Positions 26,368-35,368 of a stretch of DNA of 64,000 nt are shown here, piece by piece. The notes under the pieces were generated by a model that worked only from the letters and a program-made list of their open reading frames with translations, made no database searches and was not told the DNA's origin. Position numbers and translations under genes: made by a program. Positions within the stretch are counted from its first letter, which is position 1, and the number at the start of each line of letters is the position of its first letter. This DNA comes from UBA7434 sp042090785 (GTDB lineage Bacteria; Pseudomonadota; Gammaproteobacteria; Pseudomonadales; UBA7434), in the NCBI GenBank assembly GCA_042090785.1, contig JBELIP010000001.1, positions 62,001 to 126,000 on the forward strand, written 5' to 3'.

Positions 26368-27880
26368 TGGTAACCACCTCGTTAGAAAAATCAGACTCCT
26401 GCAATAATTGATCGCTTGATAACTGCTCACCATCAAGAATATTGTAATAAAGTGTCGTCATTTCTTTTGCTGCTAGCGCCCATGAAAAATTTTCTTCTAT
26501 ACGCTTTCTACCCAATTTACCAAAACGCTTTCGAGCATCTTCATCTAATAAAAATTCTTCAATAGCTGCCGCCAATGCCGCAGGATCTTTAGTTGCTACT
26601 GTAATACCCGCATCACCTACAACCTCGGGCAACGCACCACCATTAGTAGAAACTATAGGCACAGCACAAGCCATTGCCTCACCCGCGGGTAAACCAAAGC
26701 CTTCATAAACAGAAGGAACAACTGCAATACTAGATTCTGCATAATGTCTAACTAACGCTTCTGTGCTTACGCCATGGACGAACTGAATATGCTTAGATAA
26801 ATTGAGACATTTAATTAATTGCTCAGTTTCTCCTGCTTCTTGCGGCTTGCTAACCAGTAATAAATTAAGTTGCGGATATTGCTGCACCAGTTGCGATAAG
26901 GCTAATAATAAATAGCGTAGCCCCTTTAATGGTTGGTCTGCAGATGCAATCGCCATTATTTGCCATGGGTCGCGCTTTACGCCACGCATAGGTTTAAAAA
27001 CTTCGGTATCAATACCGTTATAAACCAAATGAATATTTTTTTCGTCGAGTGAAAAAGCATTCGAAATATCAAGCGTAGACTTTTTTGATACCGTCACAAC
27101 ATGATCAAGCCTTGCAGCAACACGCTTCTGCATTACTAAAAAGTGGTACCAGCGACGAATAAAAAAGCGCTGCCATTTATCGTCGCAGTCGTTTAATGCA
27201 ATTTCTAAATCGCTAGTAATAGGGTGATGAATTGTGGTGAGTAAATTAAAGCCTTTTTTCTGTAACTTCAACATACCCCAACCAAGGCACTGATTATCAT
27301 GAATAATATCGTAATCGCTGCGATGCCCTTTCAGGTATTTATAGAGCCGTCGACTAAAACAATAAGGCTCGGCAAAACCACCAGTAAGCTTACTGGTCCA
27401 CTCAATAATATTTGTCAGAGAAGTTAAATGAGCCATGCGCAATGAGCGAAGACCATTATTAAATAAATCTAAACCAGGAAGCTTAATCAAATTAACGCGC
27501 GGATCAACTTCAGGATAAGGCTGGCCAGAAATCACATCAACCTGGTGGCCGGCTTCTACTAATGCCTTGCTAAGATATTTAATATAAATACCTTGCCCGC
27601 CACCAAAAGGCGCACTGCGATAGCCGGCAATACAAATGCGCAATGGGCGACTAACGGGAACTAACGATTGATCAATCGTTTTATGCTTTCTACTCTTTAC
27701 AGCATTAACAACTTCATCTTGAGATACACTTAAATCCGTATCTGACGATATTGGCGTATCATCAAAAAGCGAAAGTTGACGCTCTCGAGCTGCGATTTCA
27801 GCGAGGCTCATCGGCTTAATACTTGCAGCCTCTGCGCTTTGAATAACTTTATTTTTATGTGATTGATTCATTCTATCCAT
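26354..27880 (-). CDS. family 4 glycosyltransferase (GT-B fold)
   Basis: The 508-residue protein has a poorly conserved N-terminal extension of about 80 residues, then the GT4 acceptor-domain motif ICIAGYRSAPFGGGQGIYIKYL and the donor-domain regions VYNGIDTEVFKP, ASADQPLKGLRYLLLAL and PSVYEGFGLPAGEAMACAVP with the EX7E pair. Such retaining enzymes act on nucleotide sugars in cell-surface glycan synthesis. An ATG at 27880 was taken; a Met three residues later is equally possible. It leads the GT4-methyltransferase-toroid operon. Specificity unknown. Confidence 0.88.
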   Translation of the reverse strand: MDRMNQSHKNKVIQSAEAASIKPMSLAEIAARERQLSLFDDTPISSDTDLSVSQDEVVNAVKSRKHKTIDQSLVPVSRPLRICIAGYRSAPFGGGQGIYIKYLSKALVEAGHQVDVISGQPYPEVDPRVNLIKLPGLDLFNNGLRSLRMAHLTSLTNIIEWTSKLTGGFAEPYCFSRRLYKYLKGHRSDYDIIHDNQCLGWGMLKLQKKGFNLLTTIHHPITSDLEIALNDCDDKWQRFFIRRWYHFLVMQKRVAARLDHVVTVSKKSTLDISNAFSLDEKNIHLVYNGIDTEVFKPMRGVKRDPWQIMAIASADQPLKGLRYLLLALSQLVQQYPQLNLLLVSKPQEAGETEQLIKCLNLSKHIQFVHGVSTEALVRHYAESSIAVVPSVYEGFGLPAGEAMACAVPIVSTNGGALPEVVGDAGITVATKDPAALAAAIEEFLLDEDARKRFGKLGRKRIEENFSWALAAKEMTTLYYNILDGEQLSSDQLLQESDFSNEVVTSANH

Positions 27881-28435
27881 TATTGCCTAAGACGAGGTTA
27901 TGCCAAAACCGTGCAACCAAAAACCATCGATAAATAGACTATTCAAAAATGGACGAAAAGCTGAACACAGATGATAAAAACTTGTGCGCTATTTTCCACC
28001 AAAGTGCTGAAATCGTCTAGATCAATTGGTTACATATCAAGCGATAATAGCCGAATATACGATAATTAATTTTTTGGCATAAGCGCACTGTGATAGCTCG
28101 ACCAGAACGCCGCCCAATACTCAAATGTATCAAGGTAACCACATTGCTTTTAAGCCATTCATAAAACTTTATTTTTGCTACCCAGCTCAGCCAGCGTTTA
28201 GATTGACAACGCTCAGTGGGCGTGTGAATTATTGCAGTCTTGCAGATAAGCCCTATCAAAGAGTAAACTGCAAAAATTATTTACTGTGCGCTATGGCTTG
28301 GAAATAAGGCCAGTAAACATTAACGTCCATGTTAGCATTAACACTCATCAACCAAACCTTTTAAGCTGCAAAATACACCCTAATCATAGCCAAATAGAAA
28401 ACACCTTAAGCCTTTTTTAAAACAGGAAGCCCGCT
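27881..28435. other. 555-bp divergent intergenic region
   Basis: It lies between two divergent glycosyltransferase genes, so promoters for both are expected. A minus-strand frame at 28017-28259 (80 codons) has no SD and no motif I recognise. It could be a decayed gene, but I cannot support that. I see no hairpin terminator or RNA gene. Confidence 0.45.
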
Positions 28436-29254
28436 TTGAAAATAAGTATCATCTTCACAACCTACAATTCTCCTTCATGGTTACAAAAAGTGCTCTGGGG
28501 CTTAGACCAGCAAACAGATGATAACTTTGAAATTGTCATTGCCGATGACGGTTCAAAAGAAGAAACTCAACAACTAATAGAACAATTCAGCAATAGCTCG
28601 GCTATTACTGTTAAACATATATGGCAAGAAGATAACGGATTTCAAAAATGCAGCATCCTCAATAAGGCCATTATGGCTGCCGAGGGCGAATATCTTATCC
28701 TCACCGACGGCGACTGCATTCCACGTAAAGACTTTATTGCTGTACATAGACAACATGCCGAACCAGGCTATTTTTTATCTGGCGGGTATTTAAAGCTGCC
28801 TATGCAAACCAGCAAGCTTATTGATAAGCATCACATTGAACAAGGCCTATGCTTTAATAAACAATGGCTAATTAATAATGGTGTTAAAAAATCGCATAAA
28901 TTGCTTAAGCTGACTGAATCAAATTGGTTAGCCAAAATGCTTAACGCCTTAACGCCAACAAAAAGAACATGGAATGGGCATAATGCATCATGCTTTAAAA
29001 CAGAGGCTATTCGCGTTAATGGCTTTGATGAAAGAATGCAATATGGCCGTTTAGATTGTGAATTTGGTGGCCGCCTAAAAAATGCTGGCCTTAAAACTAA
29101 ACAAATTCGTTATAGTGCTATTTGTGTTCATCTCGATCATCCCAAATCTTATGAAAACTCAGCAAGCTGGGAAAAAAATAAAATAATAAGACAAACATCA
29201 GTTAAACAACGCTTAATTGAAACCCCGGCAGGCATTAAGCAGGCAGGTCTTTAA
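28436..29254 (+). CDS. family 2 glycosyltransferase with a galactosyltransferase-type C-terminal domain
   Basis: The 272-residue protein starts at TTG (28436), six or seven bases after a clear AGGAAG at 28424-28429. It has the GT2 opening ISIIFTTYNSPSWLQKVLWGL, the nucleotide-binding IVIADDGSKEETQQLI, the DxD-like ILTDGDCIPRKDF at about 84-96, and a Glyco_transf_7C-like segment RVNGFDERMQYGRLDCEFGG at about 191-210. It probably adds a sugar to LPS core or a related glycan. The stop codon lies inside a 15-bp tandem repeat, so the last residues (AGIKQAGL) are repeat-derived. Confidence 0.85.
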   Translation: MKISIIFTTYNSPSWLQKVLWGLDQQTDDNFEIVIADDGSKEETQQLIEQFSNSSAITVKHIWQEDNGFQKCSILNKAIMAAEGEYLILTDGDCIPRKDFIAVHRQHAEPGYFLSGGYLKLPMQTSKLIDKHHIEQGLCFNKQWLINNGVKKSHKLLKLTESNWLAKMLNALTPTKRTWNGHNASCFKTEAIRVNGFDERMQYGRLDCEFGGRLKNAGLKTKQIRYSAICVHLDHPKSYENSASWEKNKIIRQTSVKQRLIETPAGIKQAGL

Positions 29255-29271
29255 TAGGCAGGTATTACACA
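29227..29271 (+). repeat. 15-bp tandem repeat x3 spanning the stop codon of a GT2 gene
   Basis: Units ggcaggcattaagca, ggcaggtctttaata and ggcaggtattacaca are adjacent; all begin ggcagg. A possible degenerate fourth unit follows (agtagagctttaaca). The TAA at 29252-29254 lies in the second unit, so the repeat is partly coding and partly intergenic. Confidence 0.8.
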
Positions 29272-29298
29272 AGTAGAGCTTTAACAAGAAAAACGTAT

Positions 29299-30336
29299 TT
29301 AAGCTTTTGCAGCTATACAGTCATAATAAAAATTGAGCATAGCTAGGTTAGTATTTTCTATATAGTGTGCAGAGAGGTCAGGGCGATTTGGCGCAAAGGG
29401 TTTATCAACAAATGTTTGAATTAATTCACTTAAGGCCGACACATTATCCACTTCAAAAGAGTGCCCGCCATAATCTTCAACCAACTCACCACAGCCTCCT
29501 ACATCCGACGCTATAATCGGAATGCCTGCATCATAACCTTCTAGCATGACGCGCGGTAACGGCTCAAAACGTGAAGGACAAATCAATAAGTCTAACGCTT
29601 GATAAATATCTTTTATGTTATCCTGAAAGCCATAAAAAATAATATTAGATTCAGATTTTGCACTCAACTTTAATTGCTTTTCTAAACTCCCATTACCAAA
29701 AAAAACAAGTTTTGATTTTTTTTTATTAGCAACGCCTTGGTAGGCTTGAATTAACGTATCCCAAGCTTTCGACGAACTCAATCGTCCAACAGCACCAATT
29801 AATATATCCTGCTCATCAAAACCAAATGATTTTCGCAACGCGAGCTTCTCATCGTTTGATAGACGACGATGTGGCGTTAATGAATTATTCGCTTTATGCA
29901 CAAGCCCATGATAATTTTCGTCTATGCTTTTTACTTGCCATCGTGCATTGCAAATAATGCCATCTAAACAGTAAAAATGCTGACTGTTCACTCCTATATG
30001 CAAAGTAGAAACTGTCGCGGCGGCTGTCTTTAGTTTAGAGACTAAACGCGTCGCACGTCTTAAATGGCAATGAATCACATCTGGGTTTATAGCATTAATT
30101 TTTTTCTGCAGAATTTTTTGGGTGAAAAATAAATTAGGCACTTCTATTAATTTAACGCGACTGTCTATATGGTCACTAACACTTTTACCCAATTTTCTAT
30201 GGCTTTTTTTAACGATCAAGTACACATCATGATCTTGTACCTGCTGATTACAAGATTCAGCTGTTGATCTTTCTGAACCAGCAAACCCTCTTGACAAAAG
30301 AACATGGCAAATAATTAAACGTTTTTCACTCTTCAT
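29299..30336 (-). CDS. family 4 glycosyltransferase
   Basis: From the ATG at 30336 the protein is about 345 residues: ICHVLLSRGFAGSERSTAES at the N-terminus (GxGG-like acceptor loop), VIHCHLRRATRL, then the GT4 donor domain with ILIGAVGRLSSSKAWDTLIQA and CPSRFEPLPRVMLEGYDAGIP (EX7E). The frame is open to 30486, but that part overlaps the upstream gene by 160 bp and shows no domain; the chosen start leaves an 11-bp overlap. It is the last gene of a four-gene minus-strand glycosyltransferase run (33078 to 29299). Linkage and acceptor unknown. Confidence 0.85.
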   Translation of the reverse strand: MKSEKRLIICHVLLSRGFAGSERSTAESCNQQVQDHDVYLIVKKSHRKLGKSVSDHIDSRVKLIEVPNLFFTQKILQKKINAINPDVIHCHLRRATRLVSKLKTAAATVSTLHIGVNSQHFYCLDGIICNARWQVKSIDENYHGLVHKANNSLTPHRRLSNDEKLALRKSFGFDEQDILIGAVGRLSSSKAWDTLIQAYQGVANKKKSKLVFFGNGSLEKQLKLSAKSESNIIFYGFQDNIKDIYQALDLLICPSRFEPLPRVMLEGYDAGIPIIASDVGGCGELVEDYGGHSFEVDNVSALSELIQTFVDKPFAPNRPDLSAHYIENTNLAMLNFYYDCIAAKA

Positions 30337-31168
30337 ACTTTTTTTGTTCGCTGCAATCGGGGTTAATTTGATAATAATCGCAAATTGCTTGCCACTGAAT
30401 ACGATTGCCATCCTGTGAAATATTGGTTTTAGCGAGTGAGCTGCCTTTAGTGCCAATAATAGGTAACGGTTTTCCTCTAGGATCACTCGAGCGACGCACC
30501 TGAGTATTATTAATAAGGCTCATTGCCTTAAACCAAAGGTCGTCTGCTTTTGGCGCTAACATCATATATTTCGAAGCATCTGTGACGTCTGAGTGCAAGG
30601 ACCCTACAGGATAAAGAACACCACCATAGCCTATTGGTAAAAAATTTGCACAACTTACATCTTTATCTTCTATGGTTGGCCACTGATGATAACTAAGAAG
30701 CGCTTCATCTATGACGGTAATCGCACGGCATTGGTGAGCAATTATATCTTTAGGGTAACGAAGATGATCTTTATAAAGGCGCCCAAGCCAAGTTTTGTCA
30801 TACATAATATCGTCATCACAGGTCACCACTACTTTTTCGGTTAGTTCTTGTAAGGAAAAAACTAACTTTCTATGAGGGCTCGTTTGATCTCTAAAGCGAA
30901 TTTCAAAATAATCACTTTGTAAATCGTTTAATTTTTTTGGTAACAAGCCTTTCAGGGATGAATTCAACCATAATATTATTTTTTCTGCTGGCTGGTCTTG
31001 CATTAATAAACTACGAATAACTAGATCAATTGTTCCTATACGGCTTGGAATTGAAGTTAATGAAATAACACAGGGTATTGAATTACTCTTATTAAAGGGG
31101 ACGCTTGCCGAATTCAAACGCAGCTGCCACTTTCTAAATAATGATAGAGGGTATTCTTTTAACTTCAC
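30326..31168 (-). CDS. GT-A-fold glycosyltransferase-like protein of a polysaccharide-cluster family
   Basis: The 280-residue protein reads CVISLTSIPSRIGTIDLVIR, LLMQDQPAEKIILWLN, then KVVVTCDDDIMYDKTWLGRL with a DxD metal motif, and FLPIGYGGVLYPVGSLH followed by APKADDLWFKAMSL. This pattern recurs in uncharacterised glycosyltransferases in surface-polysaccharide loci. The start is GTG at 31168, since no ATG is available near the N-terminus. A three-unit 18-bp repeat ends about ten bases upstream. Activity is inferred from fold motifs only. Confidence 0.72.
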   Translation of the reverse strand: MKLKEYPLSLFRKWQLRLNSASVPFNKSNSIPCVISLTSIPSRIGTIDLVIRSLLMQDQPAEKIILWLNSSLKGLLPKKLNDLQSDYFEIRFRDQTSPHRKLVFSLQELTEKVVVTCDDDIMYDKTWLGRLYKDHLRYPKDIIAHQCRAITVIDEALLSYHQWPTIEDKDVSCANFLPIGYGGVLYPVGSLHSDVTDASKYMMLAPKADDLWFKAMSLINNTQVRRSSDPRGKPLPIIGTKGSSLAKTNISQDGNRIQWQAICDYYQINPDCSEQKKYEE

Positions 31169-31177
31169 TTATTAACA

Positions 31178-31231
31178 CTCATTTTTTTATTGATATTCAC
31201 TTTTCTATTGGTGCTCACTTTTCTATTGGTG
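31178..31231. repeat. 18-bp tandem repeat x3 between two glycosyltransferase genes
   Basis: Units ctcatttttttattgata, ttcacttttctattggtg and ctcacttttctattggtg are adjacent; the last two differ at one base. The array fills most of the 109-bp gap between the stop of the gene at 31278 and the GTG start at 31168. Confidence 0.85.
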
Positions 31232-31277
31232 CTTTGAAAATGCCGAGACAAAATTTTTAAAACCGAGAATAAAGTTA

Positions 31278-32243
31278 TCACATGACGCTAATCATAACTT
31301 TAAATTTTATATAGCGAAAAAATGTCTTTGGGTTACTTATAAACACAAAAAAGCAATTAATTGTTGATACACCCCATTCTTTCTTTTTTAGCATAACTTC
31401 TTCTATTGTTTTATTACTTACATTTTCATCGCCTCGTCTCACTTCGTTTACTGCCTGAAACAAGGTGCGGACTTTTAACATCGTATAAGCACTTTTTTGT
31501 TTTTTATTCAATACATAATCATCGATTGCCGACACGCTATCAAACCAATGTTGGTAGATACCCGAATTATATTTATTATCCGTAACACTTTTACCATGGT
31601 CCCTATACTTATAAACATCGTTAGGAATAATAACTAATTTTTTTGCTTGCTTAAAATACTCCACACAAAACAGTAAATCCTCAGCCATTGCGACCCCTAG
31701 CGGAAACTTAATGCTGTTTTTTCTTAAAAACAGCTTACCTCCAGAATGCCCTCTGATTTTTTCATGCCGTAAAAGCGTGGTTAGTACATTATTTCCATTA
31801 TAAATACGTTTTTTTGTTGCTACACAGCCCATAGGCTTTTCACTTTTGCCATTAAATCTTTGGATATTTCCTTTAACAATATCGGCTTTATTTTCTTCTG
31901 CCGTTTTAAATAAATCGCAAATAGCAGAAGAAGGAAGAACATCATCAGCATCCAAAAAAAATACATACTTTCCTTTAGCTACATCCAAACCGCTGTTACG
32001 AGCAGCGGAAACGCCCTTATTTTTTTCATGCCTTATATAAGTGACATTTTTATTACTGGATTCTTTGTATTGGGCGCACAATGAATCACTTGCATCAATG
32101 CCACCATCATTGACGAGAATTACCTCTATTATGCCATTAAATAGTTGTTGCTCGACACTCGCTAAGCAATCATTAAGGTATCGTTCCGCATTAAAAATAG
32201 GAACAATTAAACTCACGTCAATAGTGTTTTCATTCATTACCAA
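31278..32243 (-). CDS. family 2 glycosyltransferase
   Basis: The 321-residue protein has the classical GT2 inverting-enzyme motifs: VSLIVPIFNAERYLNDCLAS at about 9-28, VILVNDGGIDASDSL at about 40-54, GVSAARNSGLDVAKGKYVFF at about 78-97, and LDADDVLP with the DxD. There is no predicted membrane helix. The start could be Met1 (32243) or Met3 (32237); either overlaps the upstream gene's stop by a few bases. It belongs to the minus-strand surface-glycan run. Confidence 0.88.
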   Translation of the reverse strand: MVMNENTIDVSLIVPIFNAERYLNDCLASVEQQLFNGIIEVILVNDGGIDASDSLCAQYKESSNKNVTYIRHEKNKGVSAARNSGLDVAKGKYVFFLDADDVLPSSAICDLFKTAEENKADIVKGNIQRFNGKSEKPMGCVATKKRIYNGNNVLTTLLRHEKIRGHSGGKLFLRKNSIKFPLGVAMAEDLLFCVEYFKQAKKLVIIPNDVYKYRDHGKSVTDNKYNSGIYQHWFDSVSAIDDYVLNKKQKSAYTMLKVRTLFQAVNEVRRGDENVSNKTIEEVMLKKKEWGVSTINCFFVFISNPKTFFRYIKFKVMISVM

Positions 32244-33078
32244 AACAACCTTTGGTTAACGCTGCTATTAATTTAAATCGATAATAAATAGCGCCAAATT
32301 CATTTTTTTTATTTTTAAGCAAGCGATTAACGTCTCGAACATAAAAAAATAATTTCTCAAAGCCCTTAAAGCAGCGCTTAATAACCACACCCTTAGAATA
32401 AAAGTTTTTTTCATCAACTATTACGCCTGTTGATATTTCCGGGTGGGTTAGTACAACAAGTGAATGATGAAGCGTTACTCTACCCGTATCGCGAATATCG
32501 GCTATTAAAACGGACTCTTCGCCAAGATTGATATTATTTCCACCTACGCCCATATCTTCTCTAAAGCAAACATCATTGCTTAACAATTGATCTTTATTAA
32601 GAATCATTTCAAAAGATGCCACTCTTAATAGCTGCTTGCTGTTTAATGCTTCACCGTCCGCAGGGTATCGTGTACGCTTCGCGCCAGAGGGCTTTAAAGA
32701 CTCAAACGTATGGCAGGCACTTTTCTCATTTGATTCCGAAGCTATTAAGCGATTTTGAACCGTTGATATAATATTGGCTGCAAATGTAATATCGTCGTCC
32801 ATTATCCAAATATATTTTGTGTTACAATTTTTTATGCCAATGTTGCGACTTTTTGTGAGCCCCTTGGTATAACTCGGCACATACTTTATTTTTGACTCAT
32901 TAATTAACCATTGCTGTATTTGTTTATTTTTTTCACTTAATTCATCACCATGTGGTATTTGATGGATAATTATAAAATCAATTTTTTCAGCATCGGCTTG
33001 TAATGAATGATAGACATCAATAGCATCGGATAAACGATTTCCTAGCGTTGAGCATGCTATAGTCAAAATTTTAGTCAT
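32230..33078 (-). CDS. GT-A-fold glycosyltransferase
   Basis: The 282-residue protein begins ILTIACSTLGNRLSDAI, contains FIIIHQIPHGDE, then TKGLTKSRNIGIKNCNTKYI and IWIMDDDITFAAN with a DDD metal site, a layout typical of GT2-like enzymes. The later part (FREDMGVGGNNINLGEESVLI) carries the acidic residues usually near the catalytic base. It is the first gene of the four-gene run and diverges from the pyruvyltransferase gene by 48 bp, so the promoter must lie in that short gap. Sugar specificity unknown. Confidence 0.75.
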   Translation of the reverse strand: MTKILTIACSTLGNRLSDAIDVYHSLQADAEKIDFIIIHQIPHGDELSEKNKQIQQWLINESKIKYVPSYTKGLTKSRNIGIKNCNTKYIWIMDDDITFAANIISTVQNRLIASESNEKSACHTFESLKPSGAKRTRYPADGEALNSKQLLRVASFEMILNKDQLLSNDVCFREDMGVGGNNINLGEESVLIADIRDTGRVTLHHSLVVLTHPEISTGVIVDEKNFYSKGVVIKRCFKGFEKLFFYVRDVNRLLKNKKNEFGAIYYRFKLIAALTKGCFGNE

Positions 33079-33126
33079 ATAATTTTGCCATTATTGTTTC
33101 AATAACTTATCAATATTAAATTCATT

Positions 33127-34062
33127 ATGCATAAAGCTGACCAACCGTTTCTTATTCCTCAAGAACAATTAAAAATGCATTATGCGCTGATAAAAAAATA
33201 TTTATCGCCAATAATCGCTTATAAAAATGTTATGCACTTAGACATTCCTTGTCATTCAAACATAGGGGATTTATTAATTGATTTAGGCACAGAAAAATTT
33301 ATTAACGACTGCAATGCAACATGCTTAGAACGTTATTCTGCCTTCGACATTAACTGTTTAAAAAATAATCAGGTAGACCCGTCAACCGTACTGCTTCTTC
33401 ATGGCGGTGGTAACTTTGGTGATTTATACACGATACATCAACAGCTTAGGCTGGAGATTATTCATCAATATCCTGACAACCCAATAATCATCCTTCCACA
33501 ATCCGTGCATTATCAAGATATTTCAGGACTAATCAATGACTCTAGAATCCTAAATACACATAAAAATTTAACAGTTTGTTTAAGGGATCAACCTTCTTAT
33601 GATTTGATGAAAGCTCATGTCGATACCGATAAACTGTTATTGCTTCCCGATATGGCTTCATCGTTAGTTGAAAGCTTTCCCTATAAACCTAATGCCATGT
33701 TAAGTCGTCTTTTATTCAGACGTAAAGATATAGAAAGCACCCAACCCTCAATTCCCGCATCCTCTTTCGACTGGTCAAATTTGGTGAGTAAATTAGATAA
33801 TAAAAAATTAAAATTAGCCAAACGGCTTTTAAAGAATAATCACAAGTTATTGCATCGCTATTTTGGTCATAAACTTCATATCAACTTACGCAATAAACTT
33901 ATTCATCTTGCCGTTAATCACTTTCAACAGCACCGAACCATAGACACTGACCGCTTGCATGGCATGATCTTATCTCAACTGCTGCAAATACCTACCGTCA
34001 TGCATGACAATAATTACGGTAAAAATAGTCGCTACTTTAATAACTGGTTCACTAAATCCTGA
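33127..34062 (+). CDS. polysaccharide pyruvyltransferase family protein
   Basis: These enzymes transfer pyruvate from PEP to a sugar, making a ketal. The 311-residue protein has the family signature HSNIGDLLIDLGTEKFI at about 44-60, LLLHGGGNFGDLYTIHQQ at about 89-106, NPIIILPQSVHYQD at about 119-132, and the C-terminal TDRLHGMILSQLLQIPTV at about 277-294, which includes the catalytic-region RLHG. It implies that the surface glycan made by this locus is decorated with an acidic pyruvyl group. It resembles the GT-B fold of PssK/AmsJ/EpsO-type proteins. Confidence 0.85.
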   Translation: MHKADQPFLIPQEQLKMHYALIKKYLSPIIAYKNVMHLDIPCHSNIGDLLIDLGTEKFINDCNATCLERYSAFDINCLKNNQVDPSTVLLLHGGGNFGDLYTIHQQLRLEIIHQYPDNPIIILPQSVHYQDISGLINDSRILNTHKNLTVCLRDQPSYDLMKAHVDTDKLLLLPDMASSLVESFPYKPNAMLSRLLFRRKDIESTQPSIPASSFDWSNLVSKLDNKKLKLAKRLLKNNHKLLHRYFGHKLHINLRNKLIHLAVNHFQQHRTIDTDRLHGMILSQLLQIPTVMHDNNYGKNSRYFNNWFTKS

Positions 34063-34231
34063 TTGACTCAATTGTAGCTGTAGCACTCCTAGCTCTTTTA
34101 GGCCTAAAAACCCACCATAGTAGCTATTGTGTTGGCTTTCTATTCAATCTGTTTTTTGAGACACTATTCTTCTAAAAGGCTATCTTTTATATGGCTTTCT
34201 CCTACAAACCACGCTCAGAACCCTTTTGTTT

Positions 34232-35308
34232 ATGCAAAATAACAACCCACTCGCCAATATTGAGCTTATTCTGGGTAATTCAAATAAGCGTTTTTCTGGC
34301 GTTACCTCCACTATGCTGCAAGTGCTCAACAAGCAACTAGCATTGCTGCCTGTTGCTGTTTTAGGAGATTATTTTTTACCCAACGCACCCAAAAAAGTCA
34401 CCGCCATTAGTTTTTTAGAGGTCATAAAATACGGACGATCAAAAACGCCTTCAGGTCAATATCGTATTTTTCACGCGCGACGTAATAATGAAATGATTCA
34501 GGCGCTTATTCTAAAAAAGTTATTTGGCGTTAAAATAAAAATTGTTTTTACATCTACCGCACAACGCCATCACACACAATTTACGCGTTGGCTAATAAAG
34601 CAAATGGACGGCATTGTCTCCACTTGTGCTGCTGCAGCAAGTTACCTTGAGCGCCCAGCTGATATTATTGTGCCGCATGGCATTGATACAAACACATACC
34701 AGCCTTGTAGCAACAAAGAAGAGAGTTGGGAAAAACTCGGCCTACCCGGCAAATACGGCATTGGCATTTTCGGTCGTGTTCGCAAGCAAAAAGGCTTAGA
34801 CCGTTTAATTGATGCCGCACTACCTTTACTTAAAAAGTATCCTGACTTCACTATTGTCATTACCGGACAAGTACAACATAAAGATCAAGCTTACTTTGAC
34901 ACTCAAATGGCTAAAGTAAAAAATGCCGGACTAGAACAACAAGTGGTTTATTTAGGCGAGCTACCCTTCGCTAAAATTCCTGCCTTAATTCAATCTATGA
35001 GTATTGTCACTGCACTCAGCCGCAATGAAGGTTTTGGGCTTACTGTACTAGAAGCTATGGCTAGTGGTGTTGCAGTCTTAACCAGTGATGCGGGTGCTTG
35101 GCCTGAAGTTGTACGCAACGGTATAGACGGTCATACTGTGGCTAGCCTCGACACTCAAGTTTTATCAGACACACTTGCAAAGATGTTAGAATCGCCAGAA
35201 ATGCTGAACACTATGGGCGCACAAGGCAGGCAGCGTATTGAACAGCATTACACCATAGAGCGCGAAGCCGAGAATCTTGTTAATTATTTTAAAACGTTTA
35301 ATACATGA
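34232..35308 (+). CDS. family 4 glycosyltransferase (LpsB-like mannosyltransferase group)
   Basis: The protein has about 358 residues from the ATG at 34232 (a TTG at 34226 is in frame). It contains NKRFSGVTSTMLQVLNKQ at the acceptor end, VPHGIDTNTYQP, GIFGRVRKQKGLDRLIDAAL at about 177-196, and SRNEGFGLTVLEAMASGVAV with the EX7E pair. The wording of these motifs resembles rhizobial LpsB core mannosyltransferases. A role in LPS core assembly is inferred and is supported by the adjacent lipid A acyltransferase. Its stop lies in a 15-bp imperfect repeat. Confidence 0.85.
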   Translation: MQNNNPLANIELILGNSNKRFSGVTSTMLQVLNKQLALLPVAVLGDYFLPNAPKKVTAISFLEVIKYGRSKTPSGQYRIFHARRNNEMIQALILKKLFGVKIKIVFTSTAQRHHTQFTRWLIKQMDGIVSTCAAAASYLERPADIIVPHGIDTNTYQPCSNKEESWEKLGLPGKYGIGIFGRVRKQKGLDRLIDAALPLLKKYPDFTIVITGQVQHKDQAYFDTQMAKVKNAGLEQQVVYLGELPFAKIPALIQSMSIVTALSRNEGFGLTVLEAMASGVAVLTSDAGAWPEVVRNGIDGHTVASLDTQVLSDTLAKMLESPEMLNTMGAQGRQRIEQHYTIEREAENLVNYFKTFNT

Positions 35309-35329
35309 ATACTCAATACATAAATGCCA
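35300..35329. repeat. imperfect 15-bp duplication spanning a glycosyltransferase stop codon
   Basis: Units aatacatgaatactc and aatacataaatgcca match at 11 of 15 positions. The TGA stop (35306-35308) is in the first unit; the matching triplet in the second unit is TAA. Weaker than the other arrays but alike in position. Confidence 0.55.
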
Positions 35330-35368
35330 AATGAACAATAAGGGCTTTTAATTATTTTGAAAAATACT

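Noticed and set aside
28017..28259. 80-codon minus-strand frame in the 555-bp glycosyltransferase spacer
   Set aside because: No SD, no motif and no coding bias I could recognise. A decayed gene cannot be excluded.
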